DNA from: a virus
Strand: one strand, 5' to 3'
IMG/VR virus record: IMGVR_UViG_3300042542_001328
Span: 1 to 23,698 of that record
Length of the DNA stretch: 23,698 bases
Shown here: positions 10,001 to 16,300 of the stretch, piece after piece
Position numbering within the stretch: position 1 is the stretch's first letter
How the letters are laid out: the number at the start of each line of letters is the position of its first letter
Notes under the pieces: generated by a model
Databases searched by the model: none
What the model saw: only the letters and a program-made list of their open reading frames with translations
What the model was told of the DNA's origin: nothing
Program-made: the position numbers and the translations under genes

Positions 10001-11305
10001 TCTGGGTCATCTGGCTCAGCTGGTTCATCTGGAAGTGGAGGTTCGTCTGGAACATCTGGAACATCAGGTACTTCCGGATTAAATGGTACATTCTTTGGAA
10101 GTAGTGGAACTTCTGGTTCTTCTGGAACATCAGGTACATCTGGTTCGACGGGTTCATCTGGAACATCGGGTAGCGGTGGTTCTTCTGGTAGTGGTGGTTC
10201 ATCTGGTACATCGGGAACTTCTGGTCTTAATGGAACTTTCTTTGGTAGTAGTGGTACATCTGGTACATCGGGAACTTCTGGAGTAAGTGGTAGTAGCGGT
10301 ACATCAGGAACAACCGGTTCAGCAGGTACAACAGGTTCATCTGGTACAACGGGTTCATCTGGTGTTAATGGTACAATGTTTGGAAGTAGTGGTACAAGCG
10401 GAACGTCTGGTGTTTCTGGTTCAAGTGGTGTAAGTGGTTCATCTGGAGTAAGCGGTTCGTCTGGTACAACGGGTTCATCGGGAACATCTGGCGTAAATGG
10501 TACAATGTTTGGAAGTAGTGGTACTTCGGGAACTTCTGGTACAGGTATATCTGGTACATCTGGTACATCGGGTGTAACTCCTCCTGGTATGACTTCGGGA
10601 ACATCTGGACAAGATGGAACTTTATTTGGTAGTAGTGGTACATCTGGGAATAGTGGAACTTCTGGTACAACACCTCCTGGTATGACTTCGGGAACATCTG
10701 GATTGGATGGTACATTATTTGGAACATCTGGTACATCTGGGCTAGCTGGTACATCTGGTACAACGCCAGCAGGTATGACATCTGGAACGTCTGGTACATC
10801 TCAATTCCCAATAGCTGGAAATACTGATAATGGTTTATTAACATATGATGTAGCAACTGTTGGAGCAAACGTAGAAGCTAATATTACATTTAATGGTTCT
10901 ACTTTAACAATCATAGGAAGTACAACTCAAACTGGCGATGTAAATGTAACAGGAGCAGTAACAGCAACTACATATGTAGGTTCAACAACATTTAGAGAAA
11001 CATTTAGTGATTTGGGAGCTGGTGGTAGTGCTACTTTAGACCTATCAACCGCTAATAACTTTAGAAGACAATTCAATGCAACCGCAACAGTAACATTTAG
11101 TAATCCACCAGCATCAAACGCATTTGGATTTACTTTAGTAGCTGTAAATGCTGGAGCATATGCAATAACATGGCCGGCATCGGTAGATTGGGCTGGTGGA
11201 ACTGCCCCAATATTAACTGGAGCTGGTGTAGATGTTTTGGTATTCTATACTTATAATGGTGGAACTACATACTACGGATTTGTAACGGGTAAAAATTTAA
11301 GTTAA
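1046..11305 (+). CDS. Giant long tail fibre with cupredoxin-like domains and collagen-like Gly-X-Y array
   Basis: Product of 3419 aa, far larger than T4 gp37 (about 1,000 aa). Residues 1-95 are a non-repetitive N-terminus, perhaps the virion anchor. Residues about 98-1830 hold roughly 22 modules with the signature SGSVTASVSPNxGFxV, usually followed by GSxFTGSLxVSG and SGSGAxLFNIPRSAL. Cupredoxin-like domains interrupt the series at about 506-610 and 1117-1222. Residues about 1898-1965 form a small beta domain (LTIVHNLG...VQVY) seen in other phage fibres. Residues 2206-3252 are Gly-X-Y triplets of Ser/Thr with 13 xDGTxFG or xNGTxFG interruptions. A TDNG junction then leads to a C-terminal beta domain (FSNPPAS...WPASVDWAGGTAPIL...YYGF) common in aquatic phage fibres. 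No S74 chaperone is present. I found only two cysteines, both in the copper-site motifs. The start is ATG 1046, with GGAAAG 7-12 nt upstream. The next two genes follow almost without gap. Long fibre or adhesin function is well supported by architecture; receptor and copper binding are inferred. Confidence 0.9.
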   Translation: MAISNLLTGRVRVVSPKNVTADRYQFIDLSQVEPNLGVPDFSASLLTNPALVVSDSDGNRGFARTISLDQISGSFSGSFQGDGSNLTGVKADVSPQISSGSATASISPDRGLQINVDTTILGNLYVSQSIIADQLIVNIISSSVIYSSGSNIFGDAENDKQEFTGSVQIQSELIVNTVTGSSFSGSFTGSFFGDGRNLFNLPEATKLASGSVTASVSPNTGFVVTSIASGSTFTGSLFVSGNVVIPSGSGFFSGSGAGLFNIPLSALNIESLVSNRIASGSATASISPNRGLVVNTTITASMYSGSGKGLFDIPISALSQEVFRIASGSVTASASPNFGFRVQSSTVGSQITGSLFVTGNIELGVGAYYSGSGEKLFNIPRSALTPDALVATLIGSGSVTASTSPDFGFRVESFQSGSQFTGSLFVSGARGIEIVSGSSFSGSGARLFDIPVSALRDLDLTRIRSGSATASISPNNGLEVNIFSSFTGSMIVSASVKYLPSQSIQTVFNVTNTGVNFYTFSGAAEGNNPTLTLVRGITYTFNLNASGHPFYIKTAPGTGTGNQYTTGVTNNGDDVGVITFAVPANAPSMLYYQCQLHSAMVGTINIVDAIVQRDSGVLIYGDEVISGSLNVKDVVRAREFTGSISSSFIQGDGSGLYNIPRSAFTGDSFRIASGSVTASVSPIVGFKVETSVTGSEIGSQFTGSVAVSGSVTASFFIGDGSRLINITVPPQVATRITTGSITASVDINRGFRVEATTIGSEFTGSIRVSGSVEISSGSSFSGSGARLFDIPRTALTPDALLTTFIASGSVTASVSPNVGFDVKSSLLGSRFSGSIFANNGIRLMSGSFSGSGRELFDIPVAALSDLDTSKIFSGSATASVSPNRGFEVFTATSRFYGSVSASVFSGSGAGLTNIPFSALSQELFRIVSGSVTASVSPEDGFKVVSTLSGSQFTGSLFVTGGFIRVATGSFFSGSGAGLLNIPRSALNDDALTATEIKSGSVTASVSPNFGFRVQSQISGSEFTGSVSISGSLEIIATSGSLILASSSAYYGEGTYLRNIPRSALTPDALLSTLIASGSVTASVAPNTGFVVNSYSTISGSLIVSSSARAMPNSDIDTVFIVTNEGSGLYNISNKLVSGSNPTLTLVRNVEYTFNVNASGHPFWIKETPGTGTGNSYDYWVTNNGEDTGVITFLVSGSAPDTLYYNCQLHLSMAGTIDVVDALYVPAEITLIGDTKVVGVVTASVFSGSGKGLFDIPRSALSEEVFRIASGSVSASVSPDFGFRVESFESGSDFSGSIRIDSSSFLYAVGTYLRQIPRAALTEDALISAEIKSGSVTASVSPDYGFRVITPFTSSIDENGYFTTQIGSQFTGSIDVSGSLFINDVSGGVYIASSSFLYSDGTYLRNIPRSALTEDALVSTEIKSGSVTASVSPDYGFRVITDKTGSQVAAQITGSVDISGSLTVKDFIFGDGRFITNVQAAAAPFIGSGSATASVADGERFVVTTAKTGSEIGSEFTGSVEISGSLIVSNFLIGDGTFITNVVAAASPKIASGSVTASVSPNFGFKVETQATGSGIGSQFTGSISVSGSIQAFTYFGDGSNLTNVAAAAAPRIASGSVTASVAPNTGLLVNSYVNISQTVPSSSAGLIVSGAVYISGSITASRYDGDGGGLFNIPASALKDLQLDKIQSGSARAIIDPTKLDVNVPITAALYIGDGGGLFNIPANALEDLQLDRIKSGSVEAVISPNLGLVVNTKASISQSLAVSGGLFVTGGNIILNGSGSTFVGDGSGLYNITIANLAFETSIMKSGSFTASISPDKGFVVNTSASIWGNLYVGDNLRATTITGSTQIYSPIVSGGLLGTYTYQGNGPTASAEYDILRFDENRGHYIPQPETSLTETVSFNNVSSLTIVHNLGIRYPMVQVYATGSEDQILPGTIKSIDDDTIQIVFSGLTSGHVVIGSGGSLISGTIEGGRVIGTVLSASFAQVAGTANSLVGFDSASLSALGDLQNFVRNSQTSSMAVFSAVSSSYALTASYALNAGVGSGTELFIYQTSSLVKAQVGKIHFTGSGVDVISSGSDGVLVTILGGGGGVTSLTASYVASSDVDGPLGMDSITFARTASYALFALNTPSSDTSSFLQINTDQTINASLTISGSLGVTGSSFLTGPVIANSSIQLNNLPTGSSEEVVIWNSVTKRLERRNIAAAVGSSGTGGSSGTTGSSGSSGSSGTSGTSGSSGSSGSSGTSGTSGLDGTSGTSGSSGTSGSSGTSGTSGSSGTSGTSGSSGTSGTSGSSGTSGTSGSSGTSGSSGSSGTSGTSGSSGTSGTSGTSGSTGSSGTSGSSGTSGSSGTSGTSGSSGTSGTSGSSGSSGTSGTSGTSGSAGSSGTSGTSGSTGSSGSSGSSGTSGTSGTSGSSGSAGSGGSAGSSGSSGSGGTTGTGGSGGSSGTSGTSGTSGTSGTSGTSGSSGTSGSDGQSGTSGTSGTSGEDGTSGSSGTSGTSGSTGSAGSSGTSGIDGTSGTSGTSGSAGSSGTSGTSGSTGSSGTSGTSGTSGSAGSSGSSGTSGTSGTDGSAGTTGSSGTSGTSGTSGSGGTSGTSGSSGTSGTSGTDGSAGTTGSSGTSGTSGTSGTSGTNGTSGSAGSSGTSGTDGSAGTTGSFGTSGSSGTSGTNGSSGTSGTDGTSGTSGTSGTDGSAGTSGSSGTSGTSGTNGTSGTSGSAGSAGSSGSAGSSGSTGSSGTSGTSGTSGLDGTYFGSSGTSGTSGTSGTSGTSGTSGTSGTSGVDGTFNGSSGTSGTSGTSGTSGTSGSNGTAGSSGTSGTSGQDGTLFGSSGTSGISGTSGTSGTSGTSGSSGTSGTSGVDGTFNGSSGTSGTSGTSGSAGSAGTSGTSGSSGTSGTSGQDGTLFGSSGTSGQSGTSGSAGSSGTSGASGTNGSAGTSGTSGLDGTLFGSSGTSGTSGTSGTSGSSGTSGTSGTSGQDGTLFGSSGTSGESGSSGSSGSAGSSGSGGSSGTSGTSGTSGLNGTFFGSSGTSGSSGTSGTSGSTGSSGTSGSGGSSGSGGSSGTSGTSGLNGTFFGSSGTSGTSGTSGVSGSSGTSGTTGSAGTTGSSGTTGSSGVNGTMFGSSGTSGTSGVSGSSGVSGSSGVSGSSGTTGSSGTSGVNGTMFGSSGTSGTSGTGISGTSGTSGVTPPGMTSGTSGQDGTLFGSSGTSGNSGTSGTTPPGMTSGTSGLDGTLFGTSGTSGLAGTSGTTPAGMTSGTSGTSQFPIAGNTDNGLLTYDVATVGANVEANITFNGSTLTIIGSTTQTGDVNVTGAVTATTYVGSTTFRETFSDLGAGGSATLDLSTANNFRRQFNATATVTFSNPPASNAFGFTLVAVNAGAYAITWPASVDWAGGTAPILTGAGVDVLVFYTYNGGTTYYGFVTGKNLS
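2561..2875 (+). other. Cupredoxin-like domain 1 within the giant fibre
   Basis: Residues about 506-610 of the 3419-aa protein. The segment has the order of a plastocyanin-like domain: TLTLVRGITYTFNL, then SGHPFYI (His548), then a near-C-terminal YYQCQLHSAMVGTI giving Cys594, His597 and Met600. One early His plus Cys-His-Met on the last loop is the type-1 copper ligand set. The spacing here is C-x2-H-x2-M, one residue shorter before Met than plant plastocyanin. The fold assignment is by motif. Copper binding is inferred. Confidence 0.7.
4394..4711 (+). other. Cupredoxin-like domain 2 within the giant fibre
   Basis: Residues about 1117-1222, a diverged second copy of the domain at 506-610. It has TLTLVRNVEYTFNV, SGHPFWI (His1160) and YYNCQLHLSMAGTI (Cys1206, His1209, Met1212). 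All four candidate ligands are kept while surrounding residues differ, for example YQC against YNC, HSAM against HLSM, and FYI against FWI. The copies start 611 residues apart, each embedded in the beta-module series. Confidence 0.7.
7661..10801 (+). repeat. Gly-X-Y (GTS/GSS) collagen-like array, first giant fibre
   Basis: This encodes residues 2206-3252: nearly continuous triplets of Gly followed by Thr/Ser/Ala and Ser/Gly, with occasional Asp, Asn, Gln or Glu. Prolines occur only at the C-terminal end, in three (T)PPGMTSG or (T)PAGMTSG segments from about nt 10577. From nt 9263 to 10700, 13 motifs of the form G-x-(D/N)-GTxF-G break the triplet phase by one residue. The DNA is visibly G-richer than its flanks. 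Synonymous codons are mixed (ggt/gga/ggc; aca/act/acg; tct/agt/tca/tcg), so the amino-acid pattern is conserved rather than the DNA. Long false ORFs on both strands arise from this periodicity. Confidence 0.95.
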
Positions 11306-11309
11306 TTAT

Positions 11310-12209
11310 ATGGGAATATTTAGAAGATTAGTAGAAACGGACACAGCACAAGTATATCCATTTGTATTTAAGATAACAACATCATCGGCTAGTACACAAT
11401 TTACTGTGCCATTAGCTAATTATTTAGGTTTAACTCCATCTGTAACAATAGATTGGGGAGATAGCACATCATCGCCATTAATAACATCAACTACATCTCC
11501 GGATAGAATTCATACATACGCATCAGCTGGTACTTATGTAATAACTATTAGTGGATTTATGCCAGGTTTTGTAGTAAACAACAATGCATCAATTAGAAGT
11601 TTAATTACTGAATTAGTACAATGGGGAATCGTTGGATTACGAACAGTTAATTTTTATGGATGTAATAATTTAACAGCTATTCCTGGTAGCGCTTCGTTAA
11701 GTGCGGTTGGTGGATATACTGGATTGGATGAAGTACTTAGTTTTGTATATTTTATGAGAGGTACTGGGATAACAGCTATTCCAGCTGACCTTTTTGATTA
11801 TTCTCCAAACGCAACAATATTTACGGATGCATTTTCAAGTACACCAATTACAACAGTACCATCTGGTTTATTTGATGAAGTTATAAATGCAACTACGTTT
11901 GCATCTTGTTTTTTCAACTGTACATCTTTAAGTTCTGTACCATCCACATTATTTGATAATTGTCCAAACGTAACATCCTTTTCATCAACGTTTAGAAATT
12001 GTAGAGCATTAGGTAATGTTTTACAATTTACAAATAATTTAAGTGTATCTACATTTAATAATGTTTATAATATGAGTTCTACTACAAACGCATTAGCTGG
12101 AACTGCTCCTGAATTGTGGAATAGAACTCCAACACCATCTGGAACTGATGCATTTAATAATTGTACCGGTTTATCAAATTTCGCATCAATACCTCTAAAT
12201 TTTAAATAA
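11310..12209 (+). CDS. PKD-like plus BspA/DUF285-type leucine-rich adhesin
   Basis: Product of 299 aa. Residues about 20-83 look like a PKD-type beta-sandwich, with IDWGDST near 47-53 and HTYASAGTYVITISG at 68-82. Residues about 95-299 hold tandem repeats of roughly 25 residues, such as IPADLFDYSPNATIF, VPSGLFDEVINATTF and VPSTLFDNCPNVTSF. Each pairs a xxPxxLFD step with an xxFxxxFxxC step, as in the DUF285/BspA-like leucine-rich surface proteins of bacteria and mycoplasmas. There is no signal peptide, consistent with virion assembly in the cytoplasm. The ATG lies 4 nt after the giant fibre stop and has no clear Shine-Dalgarno, which suggests translational coupling. A likely role is a receptor-binding tip or accessory adhesin attached to the preceding fibre. 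The domain calls are motif-based and the receptor role is inferred from position. Confidence 0.82.
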   Translation: MGIFRRLVETDTAQVYPFVFKITTSSASTQFTVPLANYLGLTPSVTIDWGDSTSSPLITSTTSPDRIHTYASAGTYVITISGFMPGFVVNNNASIRSLITELVQWGIVGLRTVNFYGCNNLTAIPGSASLSAVGGYTGLDEVLSFVYFMRGTGITAIPADLFDYSPNATIFTDAFSSTPITTVPSGLFDEVINATTFASCFFNCTSLSSVPSTLFDNCPNVTSFSSTFRNCRALGNVLQFTNNLSVSTFNNVYNMSSTTNALAGTAPELWNRTPTPSGTDAFNNCTGLSNFASIPLNFK

Positions 12210-12210
12210 T

Positions 12211-12654
12211 ATGTATTTACGAATTATAGATGAAACAATAAATTATCCATATAGTATTTCTCAATTAAGAGAAGGATATCCTAATGTAAGTTTACCAGCG
12301 GAATTAACGGATATATCATTGGTAGAATGGGATATGTACGTTGTTACTCCAACGCCAAAACCAATTGATTACACAAAAAATATTTCAGAAGGAACTCCTA
12401 ATTTAATTGATGGTATATATTATCAAAATTGGATTCAAACCAACGCATCTCAAAGTGAAATTGATTATAGATTGGAAAATCAATGGGTAGAAGTCAGAGA
12501 AATACGAAATCAATTATTAACAGAGTGTGATTGGACTCAATTAGCTGATATTCCAACCGAAACAAAAGAATTGTGGACATCATATAGAACACAATTAAGA
12601 GATATTACATCCCAACCCAATCCTTTTTCTATTAATTGGCCTGTGAAACCTTAA
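12211..12654 (+). CDS. Phage tail (fibre) assembly chaperone-like protein
   Basis: Product of 147 aa. The C-terminal 50 residues (VREIRNQLLTECDWTQLADIP, then LWTSYRTQLRDITSQPNPFSINWPVKP read in two pieces) match the pattern of the phage tail assembly chaperone family (Phage_tail_APC). In that family a helix RNxLLxxxDWTQ is followed by WxxYRxxLRDI and a terminal WPxKP. The N-terminal part (YLRIIDETINYPYSISQLRE) resembles the N-terminus of many small proteins encoded next to phage fibres. The ATG is 1 nt after the stop of the leucine-rich gene, so the three genes 1046-12654 probably form one unit. It may help fold or trimerise the fibre or adhesin encoded just upstream. It could instead be a minor virion part. 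Confidence 0.8.
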   Translation: MYLRIIDETINYPYSISQLREGYPNVSLPAELTDISLVEWDMYVVTPTPKPIDYTKNISEGTPNLIDGIYYQNWIQTNASQSEIDYRLENQWVEVREIRNQLLTECDWTQLADIPTETKELWTSYRTQLRDITSQPNPFSINWPVKP

Positions 12655-12666
12655 AAGGAAATTTTT

Positions 12667-12676
12667 TATATTTATA
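12667..12676 (+). promoter_or_regulatory. Putative late promoter element
   Basis: TATATTTATA, containing TATTTATA at 12669-12676, sits in the 48-nt gap between the chaperone stop and the ATG at 12703, 26 nt before the start. It has the same core and similar position as the elements at 1018, 19756, 22667 and 23262. It probably opens the unit 12703-19746. Promoter function is inferred from recurrence. Confidence 0.5.
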
Positions 12677-12702
12677 CACATAACAAACGTAGATAAATAT
12701 AG

Positions 12703-12981
12703 ATGGTAATACACAGTCCCATATTTTCAGGCTCAATTTCACAAGCTTCAAATGCGTACGCAAATTTAAGTGGTTCATTTACTGGTTCATTTACTGGTTC
12801 ATTTAAAGGTACAATCAATGTGTCACAAGCATCTTTTGATTACCTTGATGTAAATCAAAGATTGTATGTAAGTGGTTCGCAAATTATGTCTGGGTCTATT
12901 TATTTGACACAAGGTGGATATTTAGTAGATGGGGTAAACGTATTAGATTCAGCTATAGCATTTGCAATAGCATTAGGATAA
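12703..12981 (+). CDS. Small fibre-like protein with GSFT repeats
   Basis: Product of 92 aa. The middle carries LSGSFTGSFTGSFKG (about 22-36), then a beta segment INVSQASFDYLDVNQRLYVSGSQIMSGSIYL and a hydrophobic C-terminal stretch (AIAFAIALG). The SGSFTGSF and YVSGS elements are the same vocabulary as the shaft modules of the two giant fibres. It looks like a free-standing single fibre module, possibly a connector or minor fibre subunit. It is alternatively the relic of a larger fibre gene, but its start, stop and spacing are intact. A promoter-like TATTTATA lies 26 nt upstream and there is no strong Shine-Dalgarno. The next gene begins 13 nt after the stop. No specific function can be assigned. 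Confidence 0.7.
   Translation: MVIHSPIFSGSISQASNAYANLSGSFTGSFTGSFKGTINVSQASFDYLDVNQRLYVSGSQIMSGSIYLTQGGYLVDGVNVLDSAIAFAIALG
12772..12804 (+). repeat. 12-bp tandem repeat encoding GSFT
   Basis: The 12-bp unit ACTGGTTCATTT occurs twice exactly (12781-12792, 12793-12804), preceded by a partial copy GGTTCATTT at 12772-12780. It encodes GSF-TGSF-TGSF inside the 92-residue protein. Unlike the long GTS arrays, these copies are identical in DNA, so they may be a recent slippage expansion. Confidence 0.85.
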
Positions 12982-12994
12982 AAATAAAAAAGAA

Positions 12995-13327
12995 ATGGCA
13001 AATACATTTAAAAATAGTATAACAAGTTTAGTAGGAACAACCGGTGTTAATGTATATCAAGCACCATCGGCAACATCAACAACAGTTATAGGAGTTAGTG
13101 TAGCTAATGTTAATACACAAAACATTTCAGTTAGTGTAATGATACATGATACTTCAACAGCTAAAGCTGTACATTTAGTTAAGAACGCTTTAATTGTTCC
13201 TGGCGGTGCATCTGTTTTAGTAGGTGGTGAGCAAAAATTGGTTTTAGAATCTACGGATTTTCTATCGGTGACATCATCTTTAGCAAATTCAGCAGATGTA
13301 ATTGTTTCGGTTTTGGAAATAACATAA
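12995..13327 (+). CDS. Small beta-sandwich structural protein
   Basis: Product of 110 aa, with alternating beta-strand pattern: TTVIGVSVANVNTQNISVSV, VHLVKNALIVPGGASVLVG, QKLVLESTDFLSV, and a terminal DVIVSVLEIT. Proteins with this pattern are common in aquatic phage structural clusters, usually without assigned function. The two halves match the ends of the 305-aa protein at 61-978, making this the uninterrupted form of that domain. It has no cysteines and no signal peptide. The ATG follows an AT-only leader 13 nt after the previous stop, and the next gene starts 11 nt downstream. It is probably a virion decoration or fibre-associated protein. Structural role is inferred from family look and context. 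Confidence 0.8.
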   Translation: MANTFKNSITSLVGTTGVNVYQAPSATSTTVIGVSVANVNTQNISVSVMIHDTSTAKAVHLVKNALIVPGGASVLVGGEQKLVLESTDFLSVTSSLANSADVIVSVLEIT

Positions 13328-13338
13328 AGTTTTAGATA

Positions 13339-16300
13339 ATGCAGAATTTAGGTAATAATCCTAATGGTTTAAATCAACTAAGCGCAAGTTTAGTTTCTTT
13401 GTTTGTAAGTGGAAGTAGAATAGCTAACTTTTCATCTGCATCTGGAATTCAGATTGATAAGGTTGGTACATTTTCCAATACAACACTTGAAATAACGGCT
13501 AATACAAAAATTAGTGGTTCTATTACCGCATCATTGTTTAATGGTGATGGTAGTGGATTGTTTAATATTAATGCCGCAGCAATTGGTGATTTAGATAGGA
13601 TAAAGTCAGGTTCAGCAACAGCAATAATTTCTCCAAATAAAGGTTTAGTAGTAAATACCGATTTAACAGTAGCAGGTACAATAAATGCAACCGAATTAAA
13701 AGTAACTTATATATCATCATCAATAATCTACGCAAGTGGTTCATCTAAATTTGGTGATGCACAAAATGATAAGCAAGAATTTACTGGTAGTGTAAATATA
13801 ACTGGTTCATTATTTTTTGGAACAGGTTCTTTAAGGCAAGATATAACAACTGAAGAAGTTTTAGTTTATAATGTAACAACTGGTAGGATTGGCATTAAAA
13901 CTTCAGCAGCATCATCTGGAACATCTGGAACTTCTGGAACTTCTGGAACTTCTGGTACATCTGGCACTTCAGGAACTTCTGGCACTTCAGGAACTTCTGG
14001 CACTTCAGGAACTTCTGGAAGTAGTGGTACGAGTGGTTCTTCTGGTACAAGCGGTACATCAGGAACTTCTGGCACATCTGGAACTTCAGGAACTTCTGGA
14101 ACATCTGGCACATCTGGTACAAGCGGTACATCAGGAACATCTGGAACTAGAGGTACATCAGGAACTTCTGGCACATCGGGAACTTCTGGAACATCTGGCA
14201 CATCGGGAACATCTGGTGTGAGTGGTTCATCTGGAACATCTGGGTCATCTGGAACTTCTGGTACATCTGGAACTTCTGGAAGTAGTGGTACATCGGGAAC
14301 ATCTGGAACATCTGGATTAACAGGTACAAGTGGTACATCCGGATTGACAGGGACATCTGGAACATCGGGATTAAGTGGAACGAATGGTACATCGGGAACT
14401 TCTGGAATAAGTGGAACGGCAGGTACATCAGGTACATCAGGAACATCTGGTACATCTGGTACAAGTGGTGTAACCGGTGCGGGTGGTGCAGGAGGTACAT
14501 CTGGAACTTCTGGTTCTTCTGGAACATCTGGGTCTTCAGGAACATCTGGTACATCAGGCACATCAGGAACATCTGGAACATCGGGAATTAGTGGAGCTGG
14601 TGGTGTGAGTGGTACGGCTGGAACTTCTGGTACAAGCGGTACATCTGGCACATCGGGTACATCTGGGACATCTGGAACGCGTGGTACATCGGGAACTTCT
14701 GGAACATCTGGAGTAAGTGGTACGGGTGGTTCTTCTGGGACTTCAGGTACATCTGGAACATCTGGAATCAATGGAAGTAGTGGAACAAGTGGTACATCTG
14801 GCACATCTGGAACATCGGGTACATCTGGAACATCTGGCACAAGTGGTACATCTGGTATAGGTAGTAGTGGTACATCGGGTACATCTGGAACATCAGGAAC
14901 AAGAGGTACATCCGGAACGTCAGGTACATCGGGAATAAATGGTAGTAGCGGTACATCTGGCACATCTGGAATAAATGGTAGTAGCGGTACATCTGGCACA
15001 AGTGGAACATCTGGCACAAGTGGCACATCTGGAATTAGTGGAAGTTCGGGAACATCTGGCACATCAGGTACATCGGGAACTTCTGGTACTTCTGGAACAT
15101 CGGGAACATCTGGGATATCAGGAACATCTGGAACTTCTGGAACATCAGGTACATCCGGTACACGTGGAACTTCTGGAACATCGGGAACTTCTGGTACAAG
15201 TGGAACATCAGGCACATCGGGAAGCAGTGGAACTTCAGGAACTTCTGGTACATCCGGAACATCTGGTACATCTGGGGTTAATGGTAGTGATGGAACATCT
15301 GGCACATCAGGAACTTCTGGAACATCTGGCACATCGGGAACATCTGGAACTAGAGGTACATCCGGAACTTCTGGCACATCGGGAACTTCTGGAACATCTG
15401 GCACATCCGGAACAAGAGGTACATCTGGGACATCAGGAACATCAGGTACATCTGGAACATCAGGAACTTCTGGAACATCTGGTTCATCAGGAACTTCTGG
15501 ATTATTATCATTAACTGGTACAACTGATAATGGTGTAATCACATTAAACGGAACTGCACCAAATGCAACCGTTGAAGCAAATTTAAGATTCGATGGTACT
15601 ACATTGGCAGTAACTGGTAACGCTACAATTAGTGGTGACCTTACTGTAAGTGGTACAACAACATATATTAATACAACAACTTTAAATGTAGGTGATAATA
15701 TCATCACATTAAATGCAGATATTGGAGCATCAACCGCACCAACTGAAAATGCTGGTATAGAAGTTAAGAGAGGTAATGCAGCAACAAAAGCATTTTATTG
15801 GGAAGAAGCAAATGATAGATGGTATGCTGAAGATGGATTGTATGTAGCTGGTAACGTAGTTCTTAGTGGAACTGTTGATACGGGACAAGGTGCAACTGAA
15901 GTTTACTTAATGAATCAGAATGTTCGTACAACCGATTCGGTAACATTTGCAAACGTAACTTCAAACTTAACTGGTACTGCTGATAGAGCAGAAGCTGTTG
16001 ATTCAAATGATACTAGAAATGTAAACGATACTCCTTCAAGTAAAAATGCTGGAGTTTATTTTGATTTTAAAACAAATAGTGTAAACGGATTAAGTGATGG
16101 TGGTACATATAACGGACAAATGTTTTGGCGAAGTTATGGTAGTAGTACTGATTTAAGTGGAGGATATCCAATACAAATAGCATATACTGCAAATGGTAGA
16201 ATATGGAGTAGATTGGGAACATCATCATCAGCATGGGCTTCTTGGCAACAAATATTAAATAGTGTTGACCAAATTTACGCTTATAATATGAATCAGTATG

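Noticed and set aside
7794-10286. Sense-strand alternative frames rich in HL, VV and EL
   Set aside because: These out-of-frame readings of the triplet array lie inside the giant fibre and show no domain of their own.
7661-10801. CRISPR-like or satellite DNA repeat
   Set aside because: The periodicity is 9 nt and coding. There are no constant repeats with unique spacers, and synonymous codons vary.
13866-15707. Long antisense open frame (613 codons) of the same VPDVP type
   Set aside because: Shadow of the second GTS array, by the same mechanism. The sense frame has clear flanking domains.
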